Below, piece by piece: positions 16,342 to 25,522 of a stretch of 64,000 bases of DNA (positions within the stretch are counted from its first letter, which is position 1; each line of letters begins with the position of its first letter). Origin of the DNA: Pseudomonas weihenstephanensis. GTDB taxonomy: Bacteria > Pseudomonadota > Gammaproteobacteria > Pseudomonadales > Pseudomonadaceae. A program made the translations under genes and the position numbers. The stretch spans positions 1-64,000 of the forward strand of contig NZ_JYLF01000009.1 of NCBI RefSeq assembly GCF_001043055.1, read 5' to 3'. Under the pieces are notes generated by a model, which worked only from the letters and a program-made list of their open reading frames with translations, was not told the DNA's origin and ran no database searches.

Positions 16342-17090
16342 GAGTCTTTGTGCCTGAGGATCAGGCGCGTCCGGTCATGCCAGGGGCCGCCGAAGACGAT
16401 GATTTCCGACGGCCTGCCGTACAGGTGGTGCAGCAGGAACGGGCCTGGCCCGAACGTGTCGGAATCTTCGCCGGGCAACGCGGGGTCGGTACCCAGGTAA
16501 ATCCCGGCATGGTTCGGGTGAGCAGTTCGCCCAATCGCCATAACTATCAAGTCGCCGCGCTGTGGCTGATCGACCCGCACAAAACCCGAAGCCTCGTAAT
16601 TGGCCTCATAAAGACTCTTGCTCTCCGCACTCTCCCACCAGCCGTCCTCGCGTTTGAAGGCCTCGAACTCCAACCCCCACTCGCGCTTGTACCAATCAGC
16701 GCATGCCTCCCAGCAGTCCCACGCCCCATGAACGAACGGGCGCTTGAGCAGTGGCGTGCTGCCAGTCGGTGTAATCGAACGTAAATCCCCCTCCGGCCAG
16801 CTCAGAATGTGCCAAGGCAAGGCCGTGGCCTCGCACATGGCCAGATCGTGTGCTGACGGCCGACTGGTTGCGTCCGGGTGGGAGTGAACAATGCCTATAA
16901 CCTCCCCCAAGTCTTCCGCAGCGGCGTAGTCCTCAGGCTCAAGGCGAAACTCTTCGTTTGGCTCGCTGGAAATGTTTCGGCACGGGAAGTACTGCTGCTT
17001 GCGCCCAATTGCCAGCAGCAGGCCGCAGCTTTCTTTGGGGTACTCAGCAGCCGCGTGCGCAGTAATCGCACTCAGTATGTGTTTGCGCAT
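16317..17090 (-). CDS. Tail assembly protein K (JAMM plus NlpC/P60)
   Basis: The 257-aa product has two peptidase domains, like lambda gpK. The N-terminal Mov34/JAMM part shows PKESCGLLL (Glu) and HSHPDATSRPSAHD (HxH-x7-S-x2-D). The C-terminal NlpC/P60 part shows HGAWDCWEAC with the catalytic Cys and PNHAGIYLG with the His. It acts at the tail tip during assembly and may cut peptidoglycan at entry. It follows gpL with a 2-base gap. Confidence 0.94.
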   Translation of the reverse strand: MRKHILSAITAHAAAEYPKESCGLLLAIGRKQQYFPCRNISSEPNEEFRLEPEDYAAAEDLGEVIGIVHSHPDATSRPSAHDLAMCEATALPWHILSWPEGDLRSITPTGSTPLLKRPFVHGAWDCWEACADWYKREWGLEFEAFKREDGWWESAESKSLYEANYEASGFVRVDQPQRGDLIVMAIGRTAHPNHAGIYLGTDPALPGEDSDTFGPGPFLLHHLYGRPSEIIVFGGPWHDRTRLILRHKDSQAKLPSE

Positions 17091-17092
17091 GA

Positions 17093-17845
17093 TCAGCTCC
17101 GGGCTATCAGAGATACAGCGGGGAATCCACCGTGAGGAAGCTCTTCGTTTTCGCCGAAGCGCAACTTGCAGGACGACAGGCAGCCTTTGCAGATGTCCTT
17201 CGCTGGATCATCTGTAGGATTGTCTTCGTCATCAAACATCGCTGTCCCCGTGTAGTTACAGTCAGGGCCCCTGTAGCCCCCCGTCATGGCCCAGTGGCAA
17301 AACGTTGTCATTTGGCGCCCTGGCAGACCGTGGTTATCGATCTCGCCCGGGGAGGACAGCTCCCAGACCACGGCCTCGCCGTCCTCGCTGGTTTTCTGGT
17401 CGATAAACCAGATTTCCAGTGCTTCTTGCGTGGGGTCGGCCGTGGGATTGCCTTCGGGGAAGTTCTCGGCATCCAGGTACTGCGCCAATGTCTCGCGCAC
17501 GGTGAGCTTGAACTTGAGCAGGTCTTCGAAGGCCAAACACAGCGCCGTCACCCGACCGTTGATGTTGCCTGCTATGAACGTTGGCCGAGTAGCTGTGCCG
17601 TCGCTGTCAGAGCCAAGGCCTTCAATGTTCACGGGCCACGCAGCGTATTCGTTGCCCTGCCAGAAAATCGACTTGGCAGGCAGATCTTCGTCGGAGCCTT
17701 GATAGGCCAGCAATTCATCCGGAGTATGCGGGATTGCATGCCCATGGAATCGCAGGTAATCCGCGCCGTATTCCGTGCCGTCGATTTCATACAGGCGAAT
17801 TTCGCCGCCGGGCTCCAGTTTCTGGATGTCCGTGATTAATGCCAT
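17093..17845 (-). CDS. Minor tail protein L
   Basis: The 250-aa product aligns with lambda gpL: N-terminal EPGGEIRLYEIDGTEYGADY, and a C-terminal cysteine cluster in TTFCHWAMTGG, GPDCNYTG and DICKGCLSSCKLRFG. In lambda this cluster binds an iron-sulfur centre; the spacing here is compatible. Order M-L-K matches lambda. Confidence 0.94.
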   Translation of the reverse strand: MALITDIQKLEPGGEIRLYEIDGTEYGADYLRFHGHAIPHTPDELLAYQGSDEDLPAKSIFWQGNEYAAWPVNIEGLGSDSDGTATRPTFIAGNINGRVTALCLAFEDLLKFKLTVRETLAQYLDAENFPEGNPTADPTQEALEIWFIDQKTSEDGEAVVWELSSPGEIDNHGLPGRQMTTFCHWAMTGGYRGPDCNYTGTAMFDDEDNPTDDPAKDICKGCLSSCKLRFGENEELPHGGFPAVSLIARS

Positions 17846-17857
17846 GTGAGGATTACC

Positions 17858-18193
17858 TTAGGGGTGAAACACTTGCTCGAAGGTGGCCGACAGGGAGTAG
17901 GTCAGCCCGCCGCGGGGTGAAGGCTTGTAACCGTTGCACTTGTAAAGACCCAGCTCGCCCAGTGGCGGCGTCCAGAGGAAGGCTTTCGCCCCTTGGTGCC
18001 GATCCAGAAACGCCATAATGGCCTTAATTCTGTCCTTGGGGCCGGTGTGCATAAACGGCCAAGACTGGGATTTGTTGTTGATCCCGTCCGTAGTCGTCTG
18101 CGCGTAGCCGTCGCCGAATTGCTTGGTGCGCACGCGCTGTTTGATCTCGCCTTCGCCCTTTTCGGTTTGCCAGGTGAATGTTTCGATTGCCAT
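17858..18193 (-). CDS. Minor tail protein M
   Basis: The 111-aa product is a typical gpM: FTWQTEKGEGEIKQRVRT, KQFGDGYAQTTTDGIN and AKAFLWTPPLGELGLYKC are family landmarks. It forms part of the tail tip between tape measure and gpL. It follows the tape-measure stop by 3 bases. Confidence 0.93.
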   Translation of the reverse strand: MAIETFTWQTEKGEGEIKQRVRTKQFGDGYAQTTTDGINNKSQSWPFMHTGPKDRIKAIMAFLDRHQGAKAFLWTPPLGELGLYKCNGYKPSPRGGLTYSLSATFEQVFHP

Positions 18194-18196
18194 AAA

Positions 18197-21100
18197 TCAT
18201 CCTTTTACGTTTCGGCTGCTGACCTCGCCTTGGCGCCACGACTTGGCGATTTCCTCTCTGGCAACGACACGCATCCGGTCTTGCATGTTTCGCTGAAAAG
18301 CTTCGGTGTCGAGTTCAGCCCCTTCCGGGCGGCCTGACTCTTCGTCGGTCATCACCATCAAAGGCATGCTCAAGCTCAGGGAGGTCCCTCCACCGCCACC
18401 AACCGCCATTACGCCCAGCTTGCCGCTAGCGGTACGAGTCAGCGGCATGATGGCCTCTTCGCCTGCTTCACCCATGACCCCGGTTTTGCCGTTGGTCATA
18501 CCGAACGCGGTCGGTTTGCTAACGATGGAGTTAGTGAAGGCGCCGCCATCAGCAAACATCTGTACGCCCGCATCCCAAGCACCGCCTTTGGCCTGCTGGA
18601 TACCTGACCAACCGTCCATGATTTCAGGACTGTATCCGCCCTGCGTAGATCCTGCGGATGCAGTACCACCACCGAAATATGCGCCAGCCGCCGAGACGCC
18701 AACCCCTACCAGAGAGCTGAGAATCCCTGAAGCTGCCTGCCGTGATGCAATGCGCGCCATGTCCGCCAAAATCGACTTGGTGAAGTCCGCAAACGAAAGC
18801 TTCCCGGTCATGGCGAAGTTAACGACCGCATCTTCCATCGAGCTGAACGCGTTGCTGAACAGGCTTTTTGTTTGCCCTGCCACATCCCGGGCACTGTCCA
18901 TGTAGTTCTGGAAAGCAGCCGTTGCCCCGTTGCGCCAATCACTTTGAGCGGCCGACATCTGCTCATAATTGCTGAGCGTGGTCTGCGCAAGGTCGGATTC
19001 GCTTTTATTGATGGCTGCGAGCTTCTGGTTGTACTCGTCCGCACTCATGTTGCGCGCGGCGTCGGCTTTATCCCGGGCCAGATCCAGGCGCTGCTGGTTG
19101 GCTTGGTCAGCAATGCCATTCAGCTCACCGTTGAGGGCGTTTTGACGGTCACCCTGACCAACGCCGAGCGCGGCCTGCTGCCCCGCCTGCTGCAACGCTT
19201 GATTCTGCCGACTCAGCGCATCGGTGTAGTTACTGATTGCCAAGGTTTGCTTTTTAAGGCGCCCCTCTTGATTGATTGCCAATACTTTTAACTGGCTGTC
19301 AGCGTCCTGCTGGGCCTTAACCATATCGGTGCGAGCATCGGCGATCTTCTTGTCCAGTTCGACCGCTTGCGCGGCTGAAGTGGTCTTTCTGGCCTTGGCC
19401 GACTCAAGCGCTGCTATCTCGGCCTCATACGCCGCGGTGATTTCGTCTTTCTCATTGCCGATCAGGCCTGCGCGCTTCCAGCCGTACTCTTCCTGCGAAA
19501 CCAAGCCAGCCTTTTGCAGTGCATCCAACTCCTTTTGGGCGTTGGTGTACTCGGCGAGGATTGTTTTGATAGCGTTTTGAGAGGCGTTGAACTCCGTCAG
19601 GTCTACGGCGCCGACCGCTCCTTTTGGGACTTTCGGGTCTTTGTACTTATCTTTGATGTTCTGAAGGGATTTAGCCACAAACTCTGCCTGGACCAGAGGA
19701 TCGTCCGGATTGGCCTTCTTCAGCACTTCTACATCACGCAGATAAGCCTTGGTGAGTTTGTCGCGCTTTTCTGCATTTGTAAGGCTGGCATCACTAATTT
19801 GCTTCAGCCGCTGCCCGGCATCTATACCTTCTTTTTGTATTCGGTTTCGCTCGCCGAGATAGCTGTTTTTGGATTTCTCCGCATCAATTTGAAGCTCGAG
19901 ATAAGCCAGCTCACGCTGATCATTAGCAATGTCTCTGGTCTCAATACCAAGCGATGCTGCTCGTCCTCCGCGTCCCTTATTGGTGGCAAGGCGGTCTCGG
20001 ATTTCTTGAGCTCGCTGCTCCATCGTAAGTGCGCGACCGACGTTGAGCGTTGCATCAAGCGCACCAGCGGCAGCATCTTTGATGCCTTTCCATGCTCGCT
20101 CTATGGTTCCGAGATTGTCAGTTATCTGTTGTGACCGTTCCTGAACGGTTTCCGCGTAGCTCTTGGTAAGAAGGTCAGCAGCAGCTGTGGTATTGCCTTG
20201 CTCCTTGAGCGCCACAATTTGCGAATAAACCGAAGCAGTCAGAAAGTGATACTGATCATTGAGTTCCTTAGCAGCTGCCACAGGATCTTTGGCGATTTTT
20301 ATAAATTCAGCAATTGTCGCGTCGACAGACTTTCCAGTGGCGTCTTCCATCGCAGCGGCAGCATCGGCTATTCCCTTGAAGCTACTTTTTGCAATCACCC
20401 CGCTACTCGCCAGCTTGGCAAGTGATACAGCAGCCTCGCTGGTAGTACCATTTGTTGCGCTGATTTGTCGGGCCAAATCTGCCAGTTGATCAGCACTGGT
20501 ACCGGCATAATTGCCAGTCAACACCAAAGATTTGTTGTATTCGTCGGCCTCTTTGCTTCCTTGGTAGTAGCCATAAATCAGAATACCCAACGCCGCGGCT
20601 GCGCCCGCTATCACTGCCGTCATGCCGACAAAACCGAGTGATGCTGCACTAACCACAGGCCGAATCGCACCTACCGCGCGCTGGGCATTTTCAGCCGCTT
20701 CGGCGGCGGTGTTCGAGCTTTCTGCCAGATCGGAAAGGCTGTCGCCCGCCTCGCCTGCGCTTTCTGCCAAGTCTTGGGAGTTTGCCGCTGCGCCAGCCAG
20801 CGAAGCCCCTAAGTCAGCAACACCCTCTCCACCCGAGAACAGAGATCGGAACTTGTCCCTCAATGCCGTTAGGGTGTTATCAACCCCGCCGAACGAGTCT
20901 TTGATCTGACCGCCCTGCTGAATCAGCACCATCAGCGGGTTCTGACCCCCAGCCAGGCTGGTGAAGATGTCAGTGAATTGCGCAGGCAGTTGGCGCAGCG
21001 CTTGTTCGGTTTGCCTGGCACTGATGCCCGTTTTCGACAGACCATCGTCAAAACCGCTCAAGCTCTTGCGCGTGGAATCAATACGGGCCGAATAGTCCTT

Positions 21101-21664
21101 GAAGGTTTCCGCATCAATCAACCCGGTCTTGCGATATTGCTCCAGCTTGGCCTGCTGCTCATCGAGGCGCGCCAGTGCCGCAACAGCCGGGTTGATCTGA
21201 CCCAGCAGCTTAGCCAAACCATCGGCCTGAACGCCGGTGGCTGCCGCCGCTTGGCGAGTGGATTGGGCTTGTTGCTCAACAGTCCCGACCAGAGCATCGG
21301 CATCCGCCTTAAGCCGTCGATTGAGCGCCGCGAAATCGGTGGTTGTGGCCCGAGCCGCGTCCATGGCGGAGGTGCTGGAGTTCACGCTGGAAGCGAGGCT
21401 CTTCAGGTACTCGCTTGAGTCCAGGGATGCCTTGGCCATGGCAAGCAGGCGAGCCTTGGCATCCTCCGTGGTTTCAGCCAGCTTGGTTTCAGCGCCCGCC
21501 AAGCCAGAAGCCGCCGCCGAGGCCTTGCCGAAACCCTCGCTGATGCCTTCTGCTGCTTTTTCGGCTTTTTCGCCTGCTTGAACGAGCTTTTCAAGCTCTG
21601 TACTGGCCTTGGTGACATCGCCGGTCTGCACGGCAATTCCAAGGCTCGCAATATCGCCACTCAT
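18197..21664 (-). CDS. Tape measure protein
   Basis: The 1155-aa product is the length ruler of the tail. It has long helical, Ala/Gln/Lys-rich segments, a lambda-type N-terminal domain (QTEQALRQLPAQFTDIFTS), a hydrophobic centre (residues about 335-365, FVGMTAVIAGAAAALGILIY), and a C-terminal part with FADGGAFTNSIVSKPTAFG and GEAGEEAIMPL, as in gpH-family proteins. It starts just after the gpT stop and is followed by gpM. Confidence 0.95.
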   Translation of the reverse strand: MSGDIASLGIAVQTGDVTKASTELEKLVQAGEKAEKAAEGISEGFGKASAAASGLAGAETKLAETTEDAKARLLAMAKASLDSSEYLKSLASSVNSSTSAMDAARATTTDFAALNRRLKADADALVGTVEQQAQSTRQAAAATGVQADGLAKLLGQINPAVAALARLDEQQAKLEQYRKTGLIDAETFKDYSARIDSTRKSLSGFDDGLSKTGISARQTEQALRQLPAQFTDIFTSLAGGQNPLMVLIQQGGQIKDSFGGVDNTLTALRDKFRSLFSGGEGVADLGASLAGAAANSQDLAESAGEAGDSLSDLAESSNTAAEAAENAQRAVGAIRPVVSAASLGFVGMTAVIAGAAAALGILIYGYYQGSKEADEYNKSLVLTGNYAGTSADQLADLARQISATNGTTSEAAVSLAKLASSGVIAKSSFKGIADAAAAMEDATGKSVDATIAEFIKIAKDPVAAAKELNDQYHFLTASVYSQIVALKEQGNTTAAADLLTKSYAETVQERSQQITDNLGTIERAWKGIKDAAAGALDATLNVGRALTMEQRAQEIRDRLATNKGRGGRAASLGIETRDIANDQRELAYLELQIDAEKSKNSYLGERNRIQKEGIDAGQRLKQISDASLTNAEKRDKLTKAYLRDVEVLKKANPDDPLVQAEFVAKSLQNIKDKYKDPKVPKGAVGAVDLTEFNASQNAIKTILAEYTNAQKELDALQKAGLVSQEEYGWKRAGLIGNEKDEITAAYEAEIAALESAKARKTTSAAQAVELDKKIADARTDMVKAQQDADSQLKVLAINQEGRLKKQTLAISNYTDALSRQNQALQQAGQQAALGVGQGDRQNALNGELNGIADQANQQRLDLARDKADAARNMSADEYNQKLAAINKSESDLAQTTLSNYEQMSAAQSDWRNGATAAFQNYMDSARDVAGQTKSLFSNAFSSMEDAVVNFAMTGKLSFADFTKSILADMARIASRQAASGILSSLVGVGVSAAGAYFGGGTASAGSTQGGYSPEIMDGWSGIQQAKGGAWDAGVQMFADGGAFTNSIVSKPTAFGMTNGKTGVMGEAGEEAIMPLTRTASGKLGVMAVGGGGGTSLSLSMPLMVMTDEESGRPEGAELDTEAFQRNMQDRMRVVAREEIAKSWRQGEVSSRNVKG

Positions 21665-21668
21665 GCCG

Positions 21669-22375
21669 TCATCCTTTATTCATTTGCTCAGACATGACGA
21701 GCATGGCTTCGGCTTCCAAAACCCGAAGGTCAGGGAAGAGTTTGATCGTGTTTTTTTTGGTAAAGCCCGAGAGGCTGGCGGTGTCGTAGATCGCCGAATA
21801 ATCAAGGCCGGTAGCCCCGCACGCGCCGGTGCGCCACTGCGTCGACAGCGCTTCAAAAAGCCGGAATGCCTGCCAGTTATCTGGCCAGACTTCGACGGTG
21901 TCGTCGTAGTCTGTCGAGGTCAGACCGAACAGACTGAGCTGCTCGGATGACGCCGAAGGTTCGTACAGTGCGCGACCGACCTCGATCAGTTTCCCAGGCG
22001 TGCTGCCTCGAATGCACCCTGATAGGCTTTAACGATTGCATCCCCAGCGCCCGCTGACGTTTCCACCAGCGCCCGAATGGATTCCTGGCTGAGCTTGACG
22101 TCATAGCCCCAGTCAACAACCAAGGCTTCGACCTGGCTCACCTGGTGCTCGATATTGGCTTCCGTCAGAGCAACGATGGTCAGCTCGGCGCCCATTTCCT
22201 TGAAGCGCACCTCATCCGCCTTGAAAGCCTCCTGCCACGACAGGAACAATGCAGCCAAGGCCTTGCGGTCTCGGTACTTGAACTCGAAAGGTACCTTGTC
22301 GGGCTCAGCGCCAACTCGAGGGATTTCAACGGTGACCTTAAATGTGGGGTTTTGCTGAATTTTGAACTTGGCCAT
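21669..22375 (-). CDS. gpGT tail assembly chaperone made by -1 frameshift
   Basis: The gpG frame ends CTG GGA AAC TGA. The heptamer G GGA AAC (plus-strand 21989-21995) is a canonical -1 slippery site. After a -1 shift the frame continues KLIEVGRALYEPSAS... for about 107 codons to a stop at 21669-21671, and contains VWPDNWQAFRLFEALSTQWR, the DUF1799/gpT signature. In lambda the same arrangement (GGGAAAG) gives gpGT, which recruits tape measure and tube subunits. Confidence 0.93.
21986..22375 (-). CDS. Tail assembly chaperone gpG
   Basis: The 129-aa product MAKFKIQQNPTFKVTVEIPR... is a typical siphovirus tail assembly chaperone: beta-rich start, FKYRDRKALAALFLSWQEA, then a helical C-terminal half. 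It is the zero-frame product; a fraction of ribosomes shift just before its stop to make gpGT. Located between tail tube and tape measure as expected. Confidence 0.93.
   Translation of the reverse strand: MAKFKIQQNPTFKVTVEIPRVGAEPDKVPFEFKYRDRKALAALFLSWQEAFKADEVRFKEMGAELTIVALTEANIEHQVSQVEALVVDWGYDVKLSQESIRALVETSAGAGDAIVKAYQGAFEAARLGN
21989..21995 (-). other. -1 ribosomal frameshift site (GGGAAAC)
   Basis: The minus strand reads GGGAAAC immediately before the in-frame TGA of gpG. Codons GGA AAC re-pair as GGG AAA after slipping. Confidence 0.9.
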
Positions 22376-22384
22376 GAGTGCTCC

Positions 22385-23032
22385 TTACACCAGATAACGG
22401 GTCGGTTCGGCCTGCAAAGCCAGGTTAACGGTGCGGGTCAGCACGTTGTTGCGCGAGACCGTCGGCTGCTTGGAAAACGAGGTATAGGCACCGTAGAAAA
22501 TGGTGTCATTGCCGGGCAGGTTCAGGCGCGCAGCTTCCACCTTACGACCTGCGTCAGCGGCCTCCAGTACTTTCACGAATGGCTTGCCCGGGTCATCGGC
22601 AATGGTCAATGCCATGCTGGCTGCCGACTTGTCGGTTGGCACTTGACGACCTTGTTTGTCTTCCAGAAAAACCACGTCCGTGTACTGCTGCTCGCCGCCG
22701 GAAAACGCCACGTCTGTGATTTGCGGAATCTGCACCCACGTTTCGATCTTCTTCAGGGTTCCGCCGCCTGAGCCTGCGGGGAAGCTTTGCGTGTCCGAGG
22801 TATCGATATCCTCAAGAGTGATCGACACCGCTGTTGCGGCCTTAACACGTACAACACGCCCATTGAGGGTGCTCCAGCCGGACTCAACCAGCACGATATC
22901 GCCCACCTCCAAATCGGCGTCTGCGACCGTGGCCACGGCTTCAGTAGCGTTGCTGATCGCAGTGAACGTCAGTGCCGCGGCATAGGTAGCGGCATGCTGG
23001 AACGTACCGCCGTTGGGGAGTTTGTAGCCCAT
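22385..23032 (-). CDS. Major tail tube protein
   Basis: The 215-aa product has the features of lambda gpV-like tube proteins: MGYKLPNGGTFQHAATYAAA start, VESGWSTLNGRVVRV, and TWVQIPQITDVAFSGGEQQ. It polymerises around the tape measure. The ATG at 23032 is chosen because upstream codons run through a hairpin and there is a purine-rich GAGAGAGG ribosome site before it. Confidence 0.9.
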   Translation of the reverse strand: MGYKLPNGGTFQHAATYAAALTFTAISNATEAVATVADADLEVGDIVLVESGWSTLNGRVVRVKAATAVSITLEDIDTSDTQSFPAGSGGGTLKKIETWVQIPQITDVAFSGGEQQYTDVVFLEDKQGRQVPTDKSAASMALTIADDPGKPFVKVLEAADAGRKVEAARLNLPGNDTIFYGAYTSFSKQPTVSRNNVLTRTVNLALQAEPTRYLV

Positions 23033-23056
23033 GGCTTTTACCTCTCTCAGAAATGA

Positions 23057-23078
23057 CAAAACCCGCTCAAGGCGGGTT
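23057..23078 (-). terminator. Hairpin between tail terminator and tail tube genes
   Basis: ACCCGC-CTTGA-GCGGGT on the minus strand is followed by a short T-run (TTTTGT). A GCCCAATGGGC dyad at 23087-23097 lies next to it. Probably a partial terminator or processing site before the highly expressed tube gene. Confidence 0.6.
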
Positions 23079-23101
23079 CGGGGTTTGCCCAATGGGCGGG
23101 A

Positions 23102-23518
23102 TTAGTTGGTATCGGCGCGATACGAAAAAGAAACAGAAACCGTGTAAACGGAATCGCCCGTGATGCCTGGGCCCGGATCTACAGGCGACATGTTGATCAC
23201 CGTAACTTCGCCCTTCGTGCTTCTGGCATAGAGCGGAAATAAGCTCGTCAGCTCAGACGCCAGTGGATTGGTTTCGGTCTTCCCTGTGCCCGCCGGGGCA
23301 ATGATGCTTACTTGAAATACGCCAGTGTACAGCCGGTGATCACCGCCGAGGGTATTACTCGCGGTATCGCCCGGGATCATGAACGCGCGAAGGTAGGTTT
23401 CTCCCGCCGCCGGTGTATATGCCGTGTTTTCAAAGACGATCTTCAGCTTCTGCGCCCGGGCAGCGTTCCAGGCGATGAGCTTTGCCTCGTAGATCGAAGC
23501 GATAATTGCGTGACTCAT
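23102..23518 (-). CDS. Tail terminator protein
   Basis: The 138-aa product (AKLIAWNAARAQKLKIVFEN, YLRAFMIPGDT, YTGVFQVSIIAPAGTG) matches DUF4128/gpU-type tail terminators, which cap the tail tube. It overlaps the upstream gene by 4 bases and sits between connector and tube genes. Confidence 0.85.
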   Translation of the reverse strand: MSHAIIASIYEAKLIAWNAARAQKLKIVFENTAYTPAAGETYLRAFMIPGDTASNTLGGDHRLYTGVFQVSIIAPAGTGKTETNPLASELTSLFPLYARSTKGEVTVINMSPVDPGPGITGDSVYTVSVSFSYRADTN

Positions 23519-24111
23519 ACCTGGTTGTTCCTGATGGCCTCCAGCACGATCTGCTGAAAGCGAGCCACGGTAACTCTGACCATGCCGCCGGGGGCCTGGT
23601 TGGAATGGCCGAACTCAAGCGGGATCGCATAGCCGAGACTGTTGGTGATGTAGCAGGTGTCGCCCGCCTTGAATTCGATTGCGCCGGCAGCGATACGCGC
23701 TGTTGACTTGGTGCCCGTCGGGTCCACCTCTTCTGTCGTGGCGTTGTTCGGTGTGCCGATACTGAACATCCAGTTACCGCGGAACCGGCCGCCGACGTAG
23801 CCTGCCGGTGCGACGATGTCCATGCCGTCGTGCACCTTGCGCCCCGGCCTTAGCCTGCCAGCCTTTGTGAGGTTGGCAGGATCGCTCCGCAGTGCGCTGT
23901 TGTGGTCATCGACGGCCTTGTTGTATTGGGTCGCCACAGCGTTCTGCGCCCAGATCTCCGGGTTACCCACGGGAGACATGCGAATCAGGCTGCTACCGAC
24001 CTCGATGATGATCTCGCGCAGGCTTGCGTCAATGGCTTCACTGGCCTGGGCGGCGAACGCGACCAGGCTCAGGGCGAAGCTGCCGGACTGGCCGGCGCCT
24101 TTACTTGCCAT
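23515..24111 (-). CDS. HK97 gp10-like head-tail / tail completion protein
   Basis: The 198-aa product has IDASLREIIIEVGSSLIRMSP and a C-terminal YAIPLEFGHSNQAPGGMVRV, the pattern of gp10/gpZ-like neck proteins. It should join tail to head. Neighbours are the tail terminator and a connector. Confidence 0.85.
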   Translation of the reverse strand: MASKGAGQSGSFALSLVAFAAQASEAIDASLREIIIEVGSSLIRMSPVGNPEIWAQNAVATQYNKAVDDHNSALRSDPANLTKAGRLRPGRKVHDGMDIVAPAGYVGGRFRGNWMFSIGTPNNATTEEVDPTGTKSTARIAAGAIEFKAGDTCYITNSLGYAIPLEFGHSNQAPGGMVRVTVARFQQIVLEAIRNNQV

Positions 24112-24112
24112 G

Positions 24113-24505
24113 TCACGTCCTCAGTTGAGCTGTCCACGTCGCATCGACCGGATCGGCGGATACGTTCATAACGCGCAGGCCGTTGACGATATCGCCAATA
24201 GCAGGGACTGCCGGTAACGCCGTCGACACGCCGCCCTCTGACACGAATAGCTCGTTTTGCAGCACCAGCAGCTTTTTGTCGGTGGTCTGGATCAGGGAGC
24301 CGTCGATCTCCTTGGACAGGTAGCTGCCCAGAACACCGCGTCCGGCGTACATGACTGTGGTCTCCGGCATTTCACCGCCCAGGTCAGGGTCATACTCGCC
24401 CGCAACCTTGCGAATACCGGTCACTGATGTAACCGCGTCGGCGAGCCCTTCGGGATCGTCAAGGGATTCGGCCAGCTCGGCCTGGATCTCTTCGCGCATG
24501 CCCAT
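24113..24505 (-). CDS. Head-tail joining protein, unknown subtype
   Basis: The 130-aa product (MGMREEIQAELAESLDDPEG, ETTVMYAGRGVLGSYL, NGLRVMNVSADPVDATWTAQ) resembles neck proteins that follow the first connector in siphoviruses, ending in a strand typical of lambda gpFII-type folds. I chose ATG 24505; a TTG two codons upstream and an ATG two downstream are alternatives. Confidence 0.75.
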   Translation of the reverse strand: MGMREEIQAELAESLDDPEGLADAVTSVTGIRKVAGEYDPDLGGEMPETTVMYAGRGVLGSYLSKEIDGSLIQTTDKKLLVLQNELFVSEGGVSTALPAVPAIGDIVNGLRVMNVSADPVDATWTAQLRT

Positions 24506-24538
24506 ATGCAATACTCTCGATAACTAACAAAGGATTTG

Positions 24539-24763
24539 ATGATGAAAAGACCGGAATGCAAAGCGGCTATCCCCACCCTTGCGCGGGAATGGGCAGGAAC
24601 ACAGAATCAGCCAGTAGGATGGCATCCATCTTTCAGTGAATTCGTCAATTGGCTCAAACAAAACGGGCAAGGCCACTATCTGGATTTCAGGAGCAGGATG
24701 GGATCCTTATATGATGCCGAGCAGTGGTTCGATGATGCGCTAAACCAGAAATGGCGTAACTGA
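24539..24763 (+). CDS. Small plus-strand cargo gene inside the head-tail operon
   Basis: The 74-aa product contains GWHPSFSEFVNWLKQNGQGHYLDFR and DAEQWFDDALNQKWRN (shorter parts: FVNWLKQNG, AEQWFDDALNQKW); it is soluble and Trp-rich. AAAGGA lies just before a cluster of start codons (TTG/ATG/ATG). It is inserted on the opposite strand between two connector genes with under 40 bases on each side, the pattern of a moron. I do not recognise it. Confidence 0.7.
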   Translation: MMKRPECKAAIPTLAREWAGTQNQPVGWHPSFSEFVNWLKQNGQGHYLDFRSRMGSLYDAEQWFDDALNQKWRN

Positions 24764-24773
24764 AGTCCTGGAA

Positions 24774-25151
24774 TCAAATTCTTTTCAGCATCAGAACGCC
24801 AGTGCGCTTTCTCCACGGCTCCAGCAGGGCCAAGGCGAAGCTCACGCTCGCCGATTGATCGGTAGAGCCAGCCACGTAGGTCTTGCTCACAGACGTGCCG
24901 GACTGGGCCGATACCGTCTTGCTCTGCACTTCCTTCTGCGTTGCTGTGTACAGCTTGCCCGCCGCCGCCTCTTTGGCGACCTGGGCGCCGGCTGTTTTGA
25001 TCTCGGCCGGGACCGGATCGGGAACAGCCCGCTTAATCTTGGCCGTGAGCCAGGCATTGGCCATGGTCACAGCAAGGACCGGATCACCGGTGCCGGCCCA
25101 GTCAGGACCGAGCTGGGCGTCAACATCGGCAACAGTGATGAAATCGGTCAT
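24774..25151 (-). CDS. Head-tail connector-like protein
   Basis: The 125-aa product begins MTDFITVADVDAQLGPDW and contains AWLTAKIKRAVPDPVPAEIKTA (AWLTAKI, PVPAEIKTAGAQ) typical of small adaptor proteins that bind below the portal. It ends in ALLEPWRKRTGVLMLKR. Position between capsid genes and neck genes supports this; subtype uncertain. Confidence 0.75.
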   Translation of the reverse strand: MTDFITVADVDAQLGPDWAGTGDPVLAVTMANAWLTAKIKRAVPDPVPAEIKTAGAQVAKEAAAGKLYTATQKEVQSKTVSAQSGTSVSKTYVAGSTDQSASVSFALALLEPWRKRTGVLMLKRI

Positions 25152-25161
25152 ATGCTTGTCC

Positions 25162-25467
25162 TTATTCCGCAGGCACCAGGGCCTGCAGGTCTTCTTTCTT
25201 GGCGGTCGGGTCGAAGGCGATCTGCTTGGCGGTCAGCCACTCTTTCAGCTCGGGGACCTTCATTTTGAGATGGTCGGTTTCAGGGACTTCCCGCTCCTTG
25301 CCGTCGGAAACCTTGATGCCGGCAGCCTGGTAAGCATCGAAGATATCCGGTGCATCGCCATCAACGACCACCTCGGTCGCGGAGCCGATGACGCCGAAAA
25401 ACTCGCTCAGCAGGCGGTAGCACACGCCGCGCTCTTTGCCAGGCTTGTCCGTGTAGATCACTTTCAT
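25162..25467 (-). CDS. Small head-region protein with HeH/LEM-like C-terminus
   Basis: The 101-aa product ends with LKEWLTAKQIAFDPTAKKED, which fits a HeH/LEM-type helix-extended loop-helix. The first half (CYRLLSEFFGVIGSATEVVV) has no known motif. Similar small proteins follow the capsid gene in several Pseudomonas phages. It might decorate or stabilise the capsid or bind DNA. Confidence 0.7.
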   Translation of the reverse strand: MKVIYTDKPGKERGVCYRLLSEFFGVIGSATEVVVDGDAPDIFDAYQAAGIKVSDGKEREVPETDHLKMKVPELKEWLTAKQIAFDPTAKKEDLQALVPAE

Positions 25468-25522
25468 AAGTCACCTCAAAAGCATCCCGGCGCCATACGG
25501 GCGCCAGGCTGTGTGGGCCGAA

